Assembly (NCBI GenBank): GCA_026419785.1
Contig: JAODTK010005680.1
Coordinates: forward strand, 124,001 to 188,000
Origin: Sclerodactyla briareus
Lineage: Eukaryota > Echinodermata > Holothuroidea > Dendrochirotida > Sclerodactylidae
Direction: 5' to 3'
Length of the DNA: 64,000 nt
The notes under the pieces are model-generated. The model was not told the origin of the DNA, ran no database searches, and saw only the letters and a list, made by a program, of their open reading frames with translations. Shown here piece after piece: positions 11,491 to 24,215 of this stretch. Positions within the stretch are counted from its first letter, which is position 1. Every line of letters begins with the position of its first letter. The position numbers and the translations under genes are program-made.

Positions 11491-13080
11491 GCGCTTGAAT
11501 ACAACAGAGGAGCATTTGTACACTGTAATTTCTAGGGTCCACCCCATTTCAATACTATGTTATTAGCAGTTTTGACCTTAAGGTTGGGCCATTAAGCAGG
11601 AGAATTGGGAAGAACCAATTGCGCGTAACGCAGAGTCCCCACAGGACAACACAGAGGAAATATGTATGTTTTTCATGTTTCATTTTGTTGAGTATCAACA
11701 TGTTAGCAGAAGTTACTGTTTCTTTTTTCACAAAGTAACCATCAACCCTTACCACCCCACTAGAGCAATGCCTCCTTCCTCTTCACCCTAATAAATACTT
11801 TCGAAGTGAAATTGATTTCATTTCATTTCATTGCATTTCATTCAATTCCACCCCACTTTGCGTCACGTGACCTGAAACCTGCATAAAAGTCATTTGCCTA
11901 ATTTCATGAATATTCATTATTTTTGTGTACTTTAGTGTTACTGTGGGGGGTAGGGGTGCGGGGAAATCCACTTTTTTTTGCTGATTACGAATAGGAGACC
12001 CGCGTTGCCGTAATATTTGTTTTTATAAACATAAGAAATTAATCATTCTCGAGTGAAATTGATTTTATGGGAAGGATTGCAGTTTCCCTCGCGGTTTTAT
12101 TGTGGTAATAATGAACGTTCGTGTGTAACTATCCTAGGTTCTATCTATAATTTACTATTGACCGTACCGTAAAAAACTGCGTATTATCAATTTACACATG
12201 GGGCAACGAATAATTGGCGCGGCATTGTGAAGAAGTTTGGAAGTCCCAACCCGGTCCGTCCAATGACTCGGTTTTCAGGTTCGTGGTATTTTTAGTTATC
12301 CCCCTGACCCCCTCTAAAAAATTTTTTCAATGGCAGTACCCGAGACAACGGAAGAAAATAATGACCCCCGCATAGTCCAAGACACCATTTAAGCCGCGTT
12401 GAAATACAAAAGCTACATGAATTAATTACGTGACAACATGGCGCCATTATGTTCAATGCCTATACGGGTTCCGTGGTGGGAAGGGGGCACCTCCAATTCC
12501 GTTTCCCCAAAATATAAACAATTGTAAAACAATGCTGGCAATCCTATTTAGACTGATTATGAACTAATTAGGCTGTAAGTCGGCAATTTGCCCCAATTTT
12601 GGGTCGTATGTGCAACCCCCTTGGTAATGGAAGTACGCCCTAGTGCCATTGCAATTGAACTAGGCACGTCATATCTTTGAAAGTACCCACAAATACAATC
12701 AGCTCCCAACTCACCCCAGATAGAGTTTTTGCGCACTTGGTTGGATCAGAGCTGCTCATGCGCCCCACACGACGCCCTAATATACGCCCTCGCCCCATAA
12801 CTCAGGAACGCAACATGCTATTGATTCGGGTTTCGGCATATGCCTCGGCATAACGTTTAGAGTCGAATATGTCATGTCTAAGGGCGCCTAATTTCCCTAC
12901 CCCAGGATTGCGCCATTTCGTCCCATGCATGCGCCTTTTTGGTCTGAGACTGCGGGAAGGGTAGCCCCACTCCGAGTAGCATCCCCACCAAGTGCACCCC
13001 ATTTCCGACGCCCCATCCTCCTCCTGGGGATTGGCGTAACGAACCCCATATCCTGTTGTGTTTTGAAAACATTACTCAGA
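11491..13080. other. Non-unit DNA without a recognised gene
   Basis: A short imperfect ATTTC repeat lies at 11812-11846. At 12740-12950 there is a CGCCCC-rich stretch (CGCCCCATAACTCAGGAACG), a style common in dispersed repeats of marine invertebrates. Small open frames on both strands overlap each other and look random. Confidence 0.5.
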
Positions 13081-13252
13081 TTGTTACATTTTGGTCAAAA
13101 GTTTGTTACATTTTGGACCAACTGTGAGAGTTGGTACATTTGGGCACGAAAGTTTTACATTTTGCCCCACCTTCCAATTTTCTTTTGTCAAAAATTGTTA
13201 CATTTTGGACCAGCTTTGTTACATTTGGTGGTCAATTGTTACATAATGGGTC
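13081..13252. repeat. ~22-bp minisatellite (GTTACATTTTGG)
   Basis: GTTACATTTTGG or close variants start near 13083, 13105, 13132, 13153, 13197, 13218 and 13237. Spacings are 19-28 bp with one double step of about 44 bp, which fits a ~22-bp unit repeated seven or eight times. A 115-codon frame runs through it only because the repeat lacks stops. Confidence 0.8.
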
Positions 13253-14492
13253 GTAATACAGGGCATCCCTAATCGAAGGGCTTTATAAAAAGTCTAAACA
13301 AAAAAATAAAATTTTACATCATTATTGTAGGGTTGAACTTATCAACAGCCCTGGCCCAAGAATAAGAAATATTACAAGAGCTGTGTATTACAAGAGTGTT
13401 GGGGGACAAACCATTCTGGCAATGCGTCCAGTAGGTTGTAAGAAAAACATGATGAAGAATAGAGTTAGAACAATTTTTTTTCAAAGACTTTACACCAATA
13501 GAGTCAGAGCAAAGTATCCAATCAGAGTGTCCCCAGTTTTATGTATAGGTGTTAATAGGCAGAGTCTCCACTGCCAGGAAGCTGCCCAGTATTTAAAGAA
13601 CAGCTAACGTATTAAAGAGATGGGCAATAAACACTAGAGGCAACTCTTTTAAGCGTAGCAGTCACGCCATCAGGCCAGCAGACTTATTAGCAGGAGATTG
13701 TCAAGTATATTACTATGTCAGACACAGAGAAAGATATACGACTCAGTGTCGGGATGGGCCATCACAGGTAGAGGCATAGAAATGGGAACCTCCAAAGGGC
13801 CAAACAAAGATGCAACATACGAAATTAAAATCATCAGAAATTTCTGCTGGCTTATACCTTTGCTCTAACCAGCCGTTGATGGGCGCGATGGCGCCTACTT
13901 CGTACAGAGGACCAGAAACGCTTGTAATTATCTGGAAGAGATAAAATATCATTAATATATGCCCATAGCTTACCATCAGCTGATTTGGTAAAGTTTCGAA
14001 ATTTCTTGTAGGTGGCCCACAGGTGGGGGACCTGCTTTCTTTTGGCCTGTGTAGAAAGATCCCGACGCTTTCCTTTAACAGAAGTTTTTTCTTAAGATCC
14101 CTTATTAATTCAGGGCTCTTAACTACGGCCGACGACAAGTTTTGGAGGGAATGAATCCTTGATAGAAAGCAAACCACCATCCACAAAGCCCCCCAAGACC
14201 ACTCAATATCATTATATCAAACTACTATCCAGAAAGGCCAGATGAATGTGTGAGTCCATAGAAAACAGGAATGTTTTGCAGGGTGTGCAGTATGGACAGC
14301 ACTTATTTTGCAGAGGGATCCTTTTTCATCTTGCGCAATAACATGTACAACCTTCGAAGTTCAAAGTCGACGGAAAGTCGTATGAAACTCCGGTTTGGAC
14401 TGACGCATTCAGTTATAACCAGCTATTGCTTAGACTTCGTGAATCATCCCGCAGTTGTCTTTTAATGTCGTTGTGACGTCCCTAATATAGAT
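13253..14492. other. Non-unit DNA with an unrecognised 147-codon frame
   Basis: The minus-strand frame at 13743-14186 is the longest non-repetitive open frame in the window. I recognise no domain in it, its composition is ordinary, and no second copy exists here to test conservation. A chance frame, or a decayed transposon piece, is as likely as an exon. Confidence 0.3.
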
Positions 14493-15619
14493 CAGGGCGG
14501 ATCCATGATTTTCGGTTAGAGGTGGCGCCAAAAATTGTCAACTTTAATATTGGGCGCAGAATGGGAGCGCAGGCGACGCGAAGTCCCCAATCGGGCGGGG
14601 GGTGCGCTGAAGTCCCTAGAGCTGAACTGGTTTGTATTGTGATTTAAACGCACGTAATCATGATCAGGGGCGTAGCAAGAGATTTTTTAGTAGGGGTCCA
14701 TGGGGTGCCTTGTCCCTGGGAGTGGGGGGGTGTCCAGTCCATATGTATTCACCATTTTGAACATCTAGCGAGCGCTACTGAGGGGTTGGCGCGGAGCGCA
14801 CCATTTTGTTTTGGGGTCTGGAGAACCTCCCAGATGGCCGAAACGCATTTCTCTCATGTATTTTGTTGAAAAGCATAACCAAAAAAATCTGAAATGATTG
14901 TTTCATTGATTTTGTTATATCTGGAGAACACTGGGGTCCATTAAGACCTCTCCTGTATTTAACACACTTTAACGTTAGTACTAACGACAATTTTTGCAAG
15001 TAGGGATCCCAAATATACACATTTTGGTGCCGTTCATGGACGAAGTCTTCATACGAATGTTCCACTGCGCGTATAGAATTTGACCCTTTCCATACATACT
15101 CCGCGATCGTGATGAGTGGACTGAACAATTGTTTTTGGCTGAATTTGAAGTTATATGAGATCACCATGATTATATTGGTCTACCACTTTGCACAGCAACG
15201 TATGCATCATTGCCTCAGATAGTTCTATATTGGGACGTGTAGAGTTTTCTGGAGGGGGGGTGGGTTACAGAACTATATTGTTTTTTAGTGTGGCGTAAAT
15301 AATGGGTCATTTTAAATAACAGAATATTGTGCGAATGTTTTCCCTCGCCACCGCGATTAGCCCAGACATCTTGCCCTGAAACGCCTGATCAAGCTTGAAC
15401 CTTTCCTACTGAGTGTACAGGATCCTGTGATGTAGAATGAGTGCAATTCTTAGAGAGGGAAATTTTGAAAATTATTGTCAATTTTTGTGTATGTAATAAT
15501 ACGAAACACGATCCCACACCAACATCCATGTACCGTTTGTCCTCTTAATATCCCCATAATACAACTTGATTGTGGCACCTTATAGAACCATACTTTGACA
15601 GGCATGGATACGATTTCTC
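14493..15619. mobile_element. Solitary hAT-family-like termini and filler
   Basis: CAGGGCGGATCCATGATTTT starts at 14493 and CAGGGGCGTAGCAAGAG at 14665. Both look like outer ends of the CAGGGGCG transposon family described at 15620, but neither finds a partner with matching 8-bp flanks (ATATAGAT and ATCATGAT) in the window. The rest of the stretch holds no recognised feature. Confidence 0.4.
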
Positions 15620-17309
15620 CAGGGGGGCGGCGATCTCTGTGTTAAATATTGGGGGGGCATATGAGGGTAGCACCATTTAAAGGAGCGCCACCATGGTTAT
15701 CAGCGTAGCGTCCAAGAATTTTTCGTTGCAGACAGCCCCCCCCCCCAGATTGCAAGAAAACAGTACTTCTGGGTCCATTGACAGTAAGCAACATCCCGAA
15801 TTTCAAATAAATCCCCCTAATTTTGTATTTCAAGAAACATTCTGAGAACTGAATCAATGTTTATTCCGTACAGTTCGGGCCACCATCCGTTGTTGACGCG
15901 TAGGTATAAGATTTTTTTGTTTTAAAGACCCCCCAGATTTGCTGAAAAACGGCAATTCCAGGACCGTATGGCAGTAACACGTCCCTAAAATTGGCAATAC
16001 ATTTTTTTCCCCCCCCCCAATTCCATCTTTCTTCTAGACGTTCTTGAAGAACTGATCGATTGTTTCCTTACAATTCAGGCCAGCCGCCCCATCATGGACG
16101 CGTAGGGTACAAGGGAAATTTTCGTTTTACGACCAGAACCCTCAGATTGGCCGGAAACGGCATTCCCTCCTCCCGGTCCTCCCGCGTGCATTTGGCAGTG
16201 AGCACGTCTCTGAATTGGTAATATTTTAGAATTTGTATTTCAAGAAACGTCTTGAAGGAACTATTCGATGTTTATATTCACTTTACCTTTCAGTGGGCCA
16301 GCATTAGTGTCTCGTATAGGTACAAGGAAGTTTTGAACCTTACGAATCCCCCAGATTGCCGGAAAACGGTAGCATTTTGCAATGTCTTATTATTAAGCAA
16401 CATCCCAAAATTGCAATAATTTTTCTGAACTATATATCTCAAGAACAACTCCCTCGAAGAACTGATCTATTTTATTCATTCCTAATTACAATCTGCTCCA
16501 CCATCAGTTGACGCATACGGTACCGGTACAATAAAATAGTCCTTACAGACCCCCCCCCCCTCCCCCCCACCCCCAGATTGGCAGGATGCGGCACGTCCCG
16601 CGACTTATGGCAGTATACAAGCCTGAAGTGACGGTAATTTCCGAAACTGATACGATGTAATCCTTACATTTCTTCTCGGGTCTCCATTCCTCTATTCCAT
16701 CGGGGACCCATCCCAATTGGGTTGGGGGGGTCCCCGCAATTGAAAATTTGCGTGAACACACTGTCCAGGGGGCGCATGTGGCATGCTTTTGCATTTAATT
16801 AAAAGGAATTGAGTCCGTCAGCAGACAATTTGTTCACTTTTCAGATTGTTTCCGCCAATTAATCTTCCTCCAATTTCTCAGTCTCAGAATTTTCGGCGTC
16901 GCCCCTGCTCCGCCGTATAGTTCCATTACGTCAATCCGTAAAACCCCTCCATATTAATGTGCCAACGACTATCCCCTGCCACTGTTTTTTGGTGTTTTTC
17001 GACCTATAGCGTTCACCTTCTATAACAACAGCGCGTCAGGGCTGGCCAAGCCAATCTTAACAATAAAGATCAGAAGTCAGTAAGAAGTAGAGTAAATTGT
17101 GTGCAGTGGTTAAAAAATGGCAGTTGTATTCCGGCATTGTTTGTAGTGGGGAGTGTTGACGAAGGTGGGGGGGTGGGGAAGGGGGGGGGGGGGGTGGGGA
17201 CATCAATCAATCATGAACCAATCTCTCCTCGTGCCTCCCCTGCATGTTCACCACCAAAAATATTGGGGGCCCCGTCCCCCCCCCCCCCCGTGATCGGATC
17301 GCCGCCCTG
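15620..17309 (+). mobile_element. hAT-like element I, 1690 bp, with five ~210-bp repeats
   Basis: The left end reads CAGGGGGGCGGCGATC and the right end, read inwards on the minus strand, CAGGGCGGCGATCC. Immediately outside are identical 8-bp copies of GATTTCTC (15612-15619 and 17310-17317), the duplication length typical of hAT transposons. Inside the left end is a GAGCGCCACCAT motif shared with elements II and III. No transposase is recognisable, so it is probably non-autonomous. The insertion site and ends are strong; assignment to hAT rather than another 8-bp-duplicating group is inferred from the CAGGG ends. Confidence 0.88.
15700..16640 (+). repeat. Five tandem ~210-bp repeats inside element I
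   Basis: A CCCCAGATTG-like word followed by CCGGAAAACGGCA recurs at 15746, 15934, 16143, 16352 and 16574 (spacing 188, 209, 209, 222). Each unit also has TTCAAGAA, GAACTGAT and CACCAT...GTTGACGCG stretches. Elements II and III hold a single copy of this unit next to the corresponding end (around 21230 and 50010), so the array is an expansion of a subterminal segment. Confidence 0.85.
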
Positions 17310-17317
17310 GATTTCTC

Positions 17318-17408
17318 TTCTCCCAAGAGGGGTTGGGCGATTTTCTTCGTTACGTGAATCGAGTACAGACAGCCCAATCCCTATGTGCCGCATGCAACCG
17401 GTACCCAC
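17318..17408. other. 91-bp spacer between two hAT-like elements
   Basis: This is the only DNA between the target-site duplications of element I (ends 17317) and element II (starts 17409). The two elements face each other with their G-rich ends. Confidence 0.6.
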
Positions 17409-17416
17409 CGTATGAG

Positions 17417-20400
17417 CATGGGCGCCATCCTGGGGGGACGGGGGGACAAACGGGGTTCCCCCCCCCACATTTCGATGGGTGGGGGACACAATATCCATGT
17501 CCCCCCCCCCCCACGTTTTTGGGCGTATGAGTGATCATGAGTCGCATGAAATTGTGATATCTCCATTTTAGCGCGGGCACTTTAAGCCATTTGGGCAATA
17601 TAAAGATATGGCCCAATTTTTCAATCGAATGCCCGAGTTTATGCAAAAAAATTTTTTCGCGCGCTCCCTCGCCATTTGCTTGGGTGCGCAACTTGCCTCC
17701 ACTCTTTTTCACGAACTGTTCTTCTTGCCCCATGGCCTATCCCCGTTTGCAAACTTCTGAATTAATCCTTCCTTGATTTTCGTATTTAGAAATAGGCTAG
17801 GCCCCTCGCAGATCAAATATTTACAAGGCCCCGGATCACGTTCACATGCCACTTTCTACGGCAGCTGAAATTGCATAGGATTCCCCACATAATCCGGCCC
17901 ATTGACTCGACTTACACGCCGAATTGACCTCCTTCGAAATGAGCTGCTGAGCCCAGGAAATTCACTTCCAATTAACTGTACCTTGAGACGCGCTAAATTT
18001 CGCTATGGTCGCTTTTTTCTTGCGCGTTGCGGTGTTTTTTTCCTTCGATTCATGGCAAGTATGTAGCATGAGTTTTGTCACCCGTTTCCTGAAGAATAAT
18101 ATGTATCTTCAAAAACGTTCAAGAAAAAACTTCAACAACTTACTCAATCAAAACAACATATGATTTTAGATTGATGGCACTTAGTCTTCGAACGACTATT
18201 TACTTTTGGTTCTAGCCTACCCCAGGATGATAGTCGGACTGGATAGCCCGAGACCACCTCCATCTTGCGTCTATATCACTGTAGGTATAGCGGGTCTCGG
18301 TCTCGTACAGTCGAGACCGAGCCAGTTATTTCGAGAATAATCAAAGACCGAGCCGGTCTCGACTACATCCTGCCTACTCCAATACTTAACCTCTTTTTCT
18401 CACGTTCTAAACTTGATTAACTACTAACATTTCCGACATCTTCGAATTGAATAGATAGAGTTTTGCATTGCAATTTTTGCATTTGCAATGCGCCGTATCA
18501 TTAGGTGCGTCATTCCAGCCGTTTGCAACTGCAGAACCTAAGATTATTGTTTCTGCTCATCGTTCGAGTGCTTGACGTATGTAACTCCTCAAAGTTTGGC
18601 CAATCAAAGCCCGACTTGTAAAGAATATCGTTTATTTTATATTTCCACCAAATTACGTAACTTCCCGTTTTCTTTGCCCGGAAACCAATTCATCAGGCGC
18701 GTCGACCGAGCCGTAGGAATCAGGGTGCTCCCCCCCCCCTCGGATGTGTGGGGAGGTACTACTGCCCCCCCCCCACACTCCCTCGATGTGAAAATCCCTT
18801 TTTCATTGTTATCGTGCACAAACTTTGGGCATAATCATACTTTTTTTTTCAGTTTAAAACACCACATATTTACAACGACCGCTGTTATTGGCTGTCAGTA
18901 TTGTATAGCAATCGATTGTTGTCATTGTTAGAGTTAGGGATTAGGTAGGAATGGTTCACGTACAGCCCAATCCGGAATGATTGTGTAAAAAAATCTGCAA
19001 TTGACCCTGAGCATTTTTTTTTTTCAGGCTGGTGCAATTTTGTATCTGCATGGGACTAAATTATCACATTAGCGTGCTGGTTAGTCGCTGAAAGGCGTGG
19101 AACCTATGAGGAGGCAAGCTCCCGCCCCCATCCTAGCTCCGCAATTCGGACAAAAGAAGTTTTACCATGGTCCAAAAGGAAACAGCCGAAATGATATAAA
19201 AAATTAAGAAGATATAATATCTTAAAGGACCGATAAACCGCCGAATGCGAATGTCAGCTGAAGGTAATTTTTTTTTTTTTTAAAGTAACAAATTGTGAAA
19301 AGTTTCAGCGCGTTTGCACGCAATATAAGTAGTTGTATTTTACGTAGGCCCCACCGGTTTCCCGTCACTCGCGAACTCATCAAATTCTAGAAGTAATGAT
19401 TTTCGGGCGATCCTTTTTTTAAATATTACCTCGGAAGGAACGGGAACCTGGCCAAAAATCTATGACCTTGGCCTCTAGTATGGATTGACTGGAGGATCTC
19501 GACGTCCCCGCAAAGAGAGATTTCGAGCATCTTACAACGATGGGCCCCTCGCTGCCCTGTGCTCAGCACATTTTTGCCGAAACACATCACAAATTCAGGA
19601 AAAAAAAGCAACAATGCAAACTAAAGACCTAGGTAAATGCAAATTATTTTTACGACCGGGGGATTATAATTCGCGGGCAAAAAATGAAAAAAGTTTCGTG
19701 AAAAATTTGGGCAGCGGAAAGGCAAACGTGAAAAATAAAACCATTGCCGAATCTCTCTTCGAACTCTTTCTGCTGACTGGCCGGATTTTGATACCATAAT
19801 ACCCGAAAACATGCACAAATTTTCCGCGCGGTACACAGTCTTCCGATGGACCCCCCTCAAAATTCGGGCAAATTTTGTTGGCCCCTAGGTAGATTGCCCG
19901 TATGCCTATGTTGGCGGTCCGCTGTTCGGTAAGAATCCACCAACTCCCGAGAAGACCCTACTTAACGAACTTAAATCAACTCCTCCCAAAGAAGGCCAAC
20001 TTGAGCCTACTCTTACAATCAATAGATCCTGAGTAGCAAGTCGCATCTAAGGACGTGGAAAAAAAAAATATTCTCCGGACAGTGAGTGTTTAGGAGTGTC
20101 TAACTGCATCAGAACTGCATGCTATTTTAAAAAAAAATGCCCCCCTGAATGCAAACATCTTCTGACAAAAGGGTGGGAGGAGGGGGAATTCTGCGGTCCT
20201 CTCAAAAGTGAGATTTAAACTTATAAATCTTACTGCCTCGATTCGATTTGGCAGAGAAATGCACAGATTCACGTCGAATCTAAACAACACATTCTGGGAA
20301 TGAATGAGGCGTTTTTGAGTGCTCTATTGCAACCAATTGGCTCTATGACACACCGGAAAATTCAAAAAACACTGCAGGGGGAGTAGGAAACCACTCCCCC

Positions 20401-21348
20401 ATTACCCTCCCATATCCGTAATCCAACAAATCCCCCCCCCCCCACGGCATTCAACCGACTTTAACATTCGCCTAACTGGAACGTATTACTCGCTCTCTGT
20501 AAACTTTAACCACCACCTTGGGAGTATCTATTCGAGAAGGGTATATGTCCTGAGATCGATCAGGTTTTTGCCCAATATAGCCAGACAGTACATCATGTGG
20601 CATATGAATGAGTCATGCATAATCAAATTCAGATCTATCTCGAGCAACTCGAGTCCGGTATGCAAGTGAACATATTCGGGCGAAAAAATGGAGAAATACG
20701 AGCGGAATGAATGTAGGCACTTTTTCTCTGATCCTTTTGGGTATTTTATTTGAGATATATGACCATTTTTTATCCCCCCCCCCAAAACCATTCTAATACC
20801 CTGAGCCTCGCAATACCATGACCCGCGGAGCCACTGTCATCAGGCTTCCGCACAATACGGTTCAAGAGAAGACTCTATAAATTATGCCATACCCCCCCCC
20901 CCCCGGCCCCCCCAGCGCGCTCACTGAAAAAGATTTTAGTTACGCCGATGGATTCAACTTTTGTAGACCGAAAGTATCGTTTCCTTGACAATCTGTGTGA
21001 CCCATTTCCATTCAAATTCCTCATATGATCTGTTCCAAGGTACCCAAATTGTGAACATGCAGTGGGTTCTTGGTATTGGTTTGTAGTCACTTGCTGACAT
21101 TTTCTTTCACAAACGTATAGAGAGGTAGTAGATGAGTGAAGGGACGCTTCAACATTTTCCTTTCACTTTAAAATTGCAAATTGGATGTTTGCCCTTAGGC
21201 CACGGCAAGTGCCTTCCGGCGTTCTGGGAGGTATAACAAGCCAAAATTTCCTTGGTACGATAGCGCCAACCAATGGTGGAGCTCCGCTTTGATAGTGTAT
21301 CGCAGTCGGTTCGTCCCCCCCATGTTTCGGAATGGATGACCGCCCCTG
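17417..21348 (-). mobile_element. hAT-like element II, 3932 bp, inverted relative to I and III
   Basis: The ends are CATGGGCGCCATCC (left) and, read inwards, CAGGGGCGGTCATCC (right). Identical 8-bp CGTATGAG copies flank it (17409-17416 and 21349-21356). The left end continues into a ~100-bp block of alternating G and C runs that matches the right end of element III (54055-54163). The right end carries AGCTCCACCATTGGTTGGCG on the minus strand, matching the left ends of I and III. No transposase or other conserved protein is visible: the interior holds only short frames, poly-C runs and a small inverted repeat at 18296-18321. Confidence 0.88.
18244..18365. repeat. GAGACCGAGCC inverted repeats
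   Basis: CTCGGTCTCG (18296-18305) and CGAGACCGAG (18312-18321) form a perfect 10-bp stem around TACAGT. Further GAGACC or GGTCTCG copies lie at about 18249 and 18345-18361. It looks like a compact palindromic cluster, perhaps a buried transposon end inside element II. Confidence 0.6.
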
Positions 21349-21356
21349 CGTATGAG

Positions 21357-21859
21357 AACATGGCAAGATAAACCGTAAATCAATTACCGCTTCACACTTG
21401 TTTAAGGCTATCTAAGACCGAAGGATCCTCGTGGAACCTTTACCCACGCATGACGACAGGAAAAAGGTAGCTACAAATCTGCCCGACCGGAGGAAATGTT
21501 TCTTCATCATCAAAGAGAGTTTGTTTCCCGCCGCACACGTACAACAAACATTCAGAGCGCGTGACGCTCTAACGTGGGGAAAACACCACAACGTCGTCGC
21601 AAATCATTATAAGCCCTGGACAGCGCTCTCCGTCCGTCGTAACTAATAGGTGGGTTTGCCGTTGCAGATACGCGATAGCTTTTGAGGAGCCAAAAATGCA
21701 CCAACAATACAACCCATCAGCATCGTGGTGCCCTTTTGACTGTGGGGGACAGATGGCAGTGGGGACTTGTTGGCAACTTCTTTAACTCACCGGATCAGGC
21801 CGCGGCGCAAAAAAAAAAAAAAAAAAAAAATCTTCTCGAGATTTTTAGGCAAGGCAAAC
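21357..21859. other. Non-unit DNA with a poly-A run
   Basis: This stretch lies between element II and the start of copy 2. A 20-base A run at about 21810-21829 directly precedes the return to unit sequence, which may mark an old retroposition or break-repair junction. No gene is seen. Confidence 0.45.
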
Positions 21860-22189
21860 GGCGAGGCCAAACTGCGTTTTTTCGCCGTATATACCCAGAT
21901 TTGCTAGGTGACTGTAATACTTGGACATGTATCTCGGGAGGCCATGCTTTTGAATAGAGATTCTCCAAAGAAAATCCAGTATGAGTAAGAGTCAATGTAT
22001 GTTATTGATCACAGAATTATGAGTCTATTTGTCGAGAGAGGTGAGGAGAAAATGTTTAGTGAACTAACGTGGCTAACGTTAATACCCTAATAGCGAGTAG
22101 AGATAGGTGGGATGCATCACGTCGTATCCTCTTATCAAGTATTAGTCTATACGGACGATGTTGGAATTGAAAACGCTATCAGCGTACGT

Positions 22190-22689
22190 TATAAGACCCC
22201 AGGTTAGGATGAGCCACGCATACCCGTTTACGAGGATTGCTATCCGACCGAGCGACGACCATATCTTCGAGCGCAGCCGCATTATATGTCAAAATGCATC
22301 TCTACTGTAAGAACTAGTGCGTGGCGATTGATTATGATGAATCTGTACCGAACGCGCCTTCAAGCCGTCAAAGAGGTCTTGCATGTTTTATAGTGTATTC
22401 CATTAGAACTAGCATTCTGATGGGGTCTCGTGAGGTGAGGTGATTAATTCCGACTGAAGCAAAAACGTGTTGTATATACCAGTAGCCGTGCATTATGGTC
22501 GGTGAAGATGTACTATGTTAGCCGTATGCCGTATGAATGCGACTAGGAAGTTCGAGGTGATTGAATTCGACAGTAAATATCTCCACTTCGGAATCCATTA
22601 GGCTAATTCAGAATGTAGTAGTCCGTAAACCCGTTGATCAAGAACGTACTCGGAGATTATTGACACCTACGTAACTAAGACTTAACGAA
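22190..22689 (+). repeat. Module M1, copy 2, first part
   Basis: This matches 7370-7870 in order and orientation and is then cut by non-unit DNA. The remainder of the module resumes at about 24216 with GGTGAACGACCGTATCCTGG. Confidence 0.7.
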
Positions 22690-24215
22690 ATGCGAATCAC
22701 AACAACAATAACAACAACATTACAAGTCGGACAGCACAATTTGCCCCGCCTTGCCACAGTCGTTAGGCTTGCACGCACATCGTACGTGGGCGCTTGCTAT
22801 GCATGCATGACTGCGCTTGTGGGTATGGGACAGTGGCGGGAGTCGCAAGGCATTATCAGGACATGTCGTAAATACCGCACGCGTCAACAGGACGAAGTTC
22901 TCGGACTTAGAAGCTGTAATAGTATATTGTAGCGTTAGATACGGTGGTTCCTGACGCAATATGCTGAAGTGAAGGCTCCTGACCTTAGCTTAGTAAGCTA
23001 ATCGTTAGGCCCTCAGCTGCCGCCTAGCCTAGGCGACATAAAAATCACATTACCGAATCTACAATTACGGTTACCAAGTCGCCGCAGAATAAAATACGCC
23101 TTAAACACTAATCCACCCAATCGGTCATTTTTCCGCGAAGCCGTACTTAGGACTATCTTATTGTAATGTGTGTATAGAATAGGAAGTTGTGCGTAAATGA
23201 ATAGGCTGGCTTGTACATGCATAAGTGTTGTTACTGCCATAATGTTCTCACACCACTGGCCATGTGTGAACGATTTAGGTTGTGGCACGTCCGTCATATG
23301 AGTGACCAAGTTGAAAGCCTACATACAATCTTATGCCTACGCTATAATCTTTGCTGTGGAGTCACCTACAGGCTGAACAAACTTTCCATTGTGGCGCACC
23401 GTACATAATATTGTCGGCCTCGACCCCTTGTCTATAACTTACAGTACATGTTAAGAAAATCACACAAACAAAGCTGTTTAGGTTCTGTTTTTTTATAACT
23501 CTAATGATTTTCTCGGCTGACAATGTAAATCAGCGTAACTTTTACTTTCCACGTTAGAAAATCCCCAAATTTTGATGGTTGCTTTTAAAAAAACCATAAG
23601 AAAACTATTTTAATGATATAATGATTTAAGTTCGTTAGTAAACAGCACAAAATATGGTATTTTGAAATGGAAATAAACCTACATAAGGCATCCTCTCACC
23701 ACCAAACATCTTAGCAGATTCTCCCATTGCCCCAAGCTTACAGCGACATATTCTCGGTATATTAAGCAAACTGAATTGCCCTCCAGACAAAGAGGCATCG
23801 TGTGAAGAGGCTGGCCTTTAACCACACTTGAAGAGTGGGGAAGGGGCCAAACTCGGTGGGGATAAAATTAGGATGCAGGAAAATGGTCCAAGTTATAACT
23901 ATCTAACTAATAGTCACTCTACACAGCATTAATTCACTGCGTTAGTAGCATGGGATGGAATCCTCTTCACACTTATTGTTTCACAACTAAATAAACACGA
24001 TTCTCATCAAAAAGGCGAGTCAGAATGTATGCCACCATTTCATATCCGCACCTTTTCTCCAACCCGGCAATGACGGGTATCTGTGAAGAGTGAGGGACAC
24101 AGCAGATAGGTCCTTCATACATAACGTACACTATCTGTCATATATTGACTCACCATAGAACTCGCCATTGACCACCCCGCAATGAAGGTTCTAAATTCTG
24201 GTTCCGAAAAAGGCT
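22690..24215. other. 1.5-kb non-unit block inside module M1 of copy 2
   Basis: Copies 1, 3 and 4 are continuous here (compare 7875-7945), so this block was inserted, with loss of about 70 bp of unit sequence. It starts with CAACAACAATAACAACAAC. I find no inverted ends, no convincing target duplication and no protein motif. Short overlapping frames on both strands look random. Confidence 0.6.

Noticed and set aside
13743-14186. 147-codon minus-strand frame as a possible gene
   Set aside because: No domain recognised, no second copy, no splice or start context I could defend. It is mentioned only as an unrecognised frame.
1-15400. The macro-repeat unit as an intact Polinton/Maverick-type giant transposon
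   Set aside because: The size is right, but no polymerase B, integrase, protease or ATPase motif is recognisable in any copy, and no terminal inverted repeats bound the unit.
15620-21348. A single large transposon from 15620 to 21348
   Set aside because: The 8-bp flanks do not match (GATTTCTC against CGTATGAG). Each end instead pairs perfectly with a nearer partner, giving two elements.
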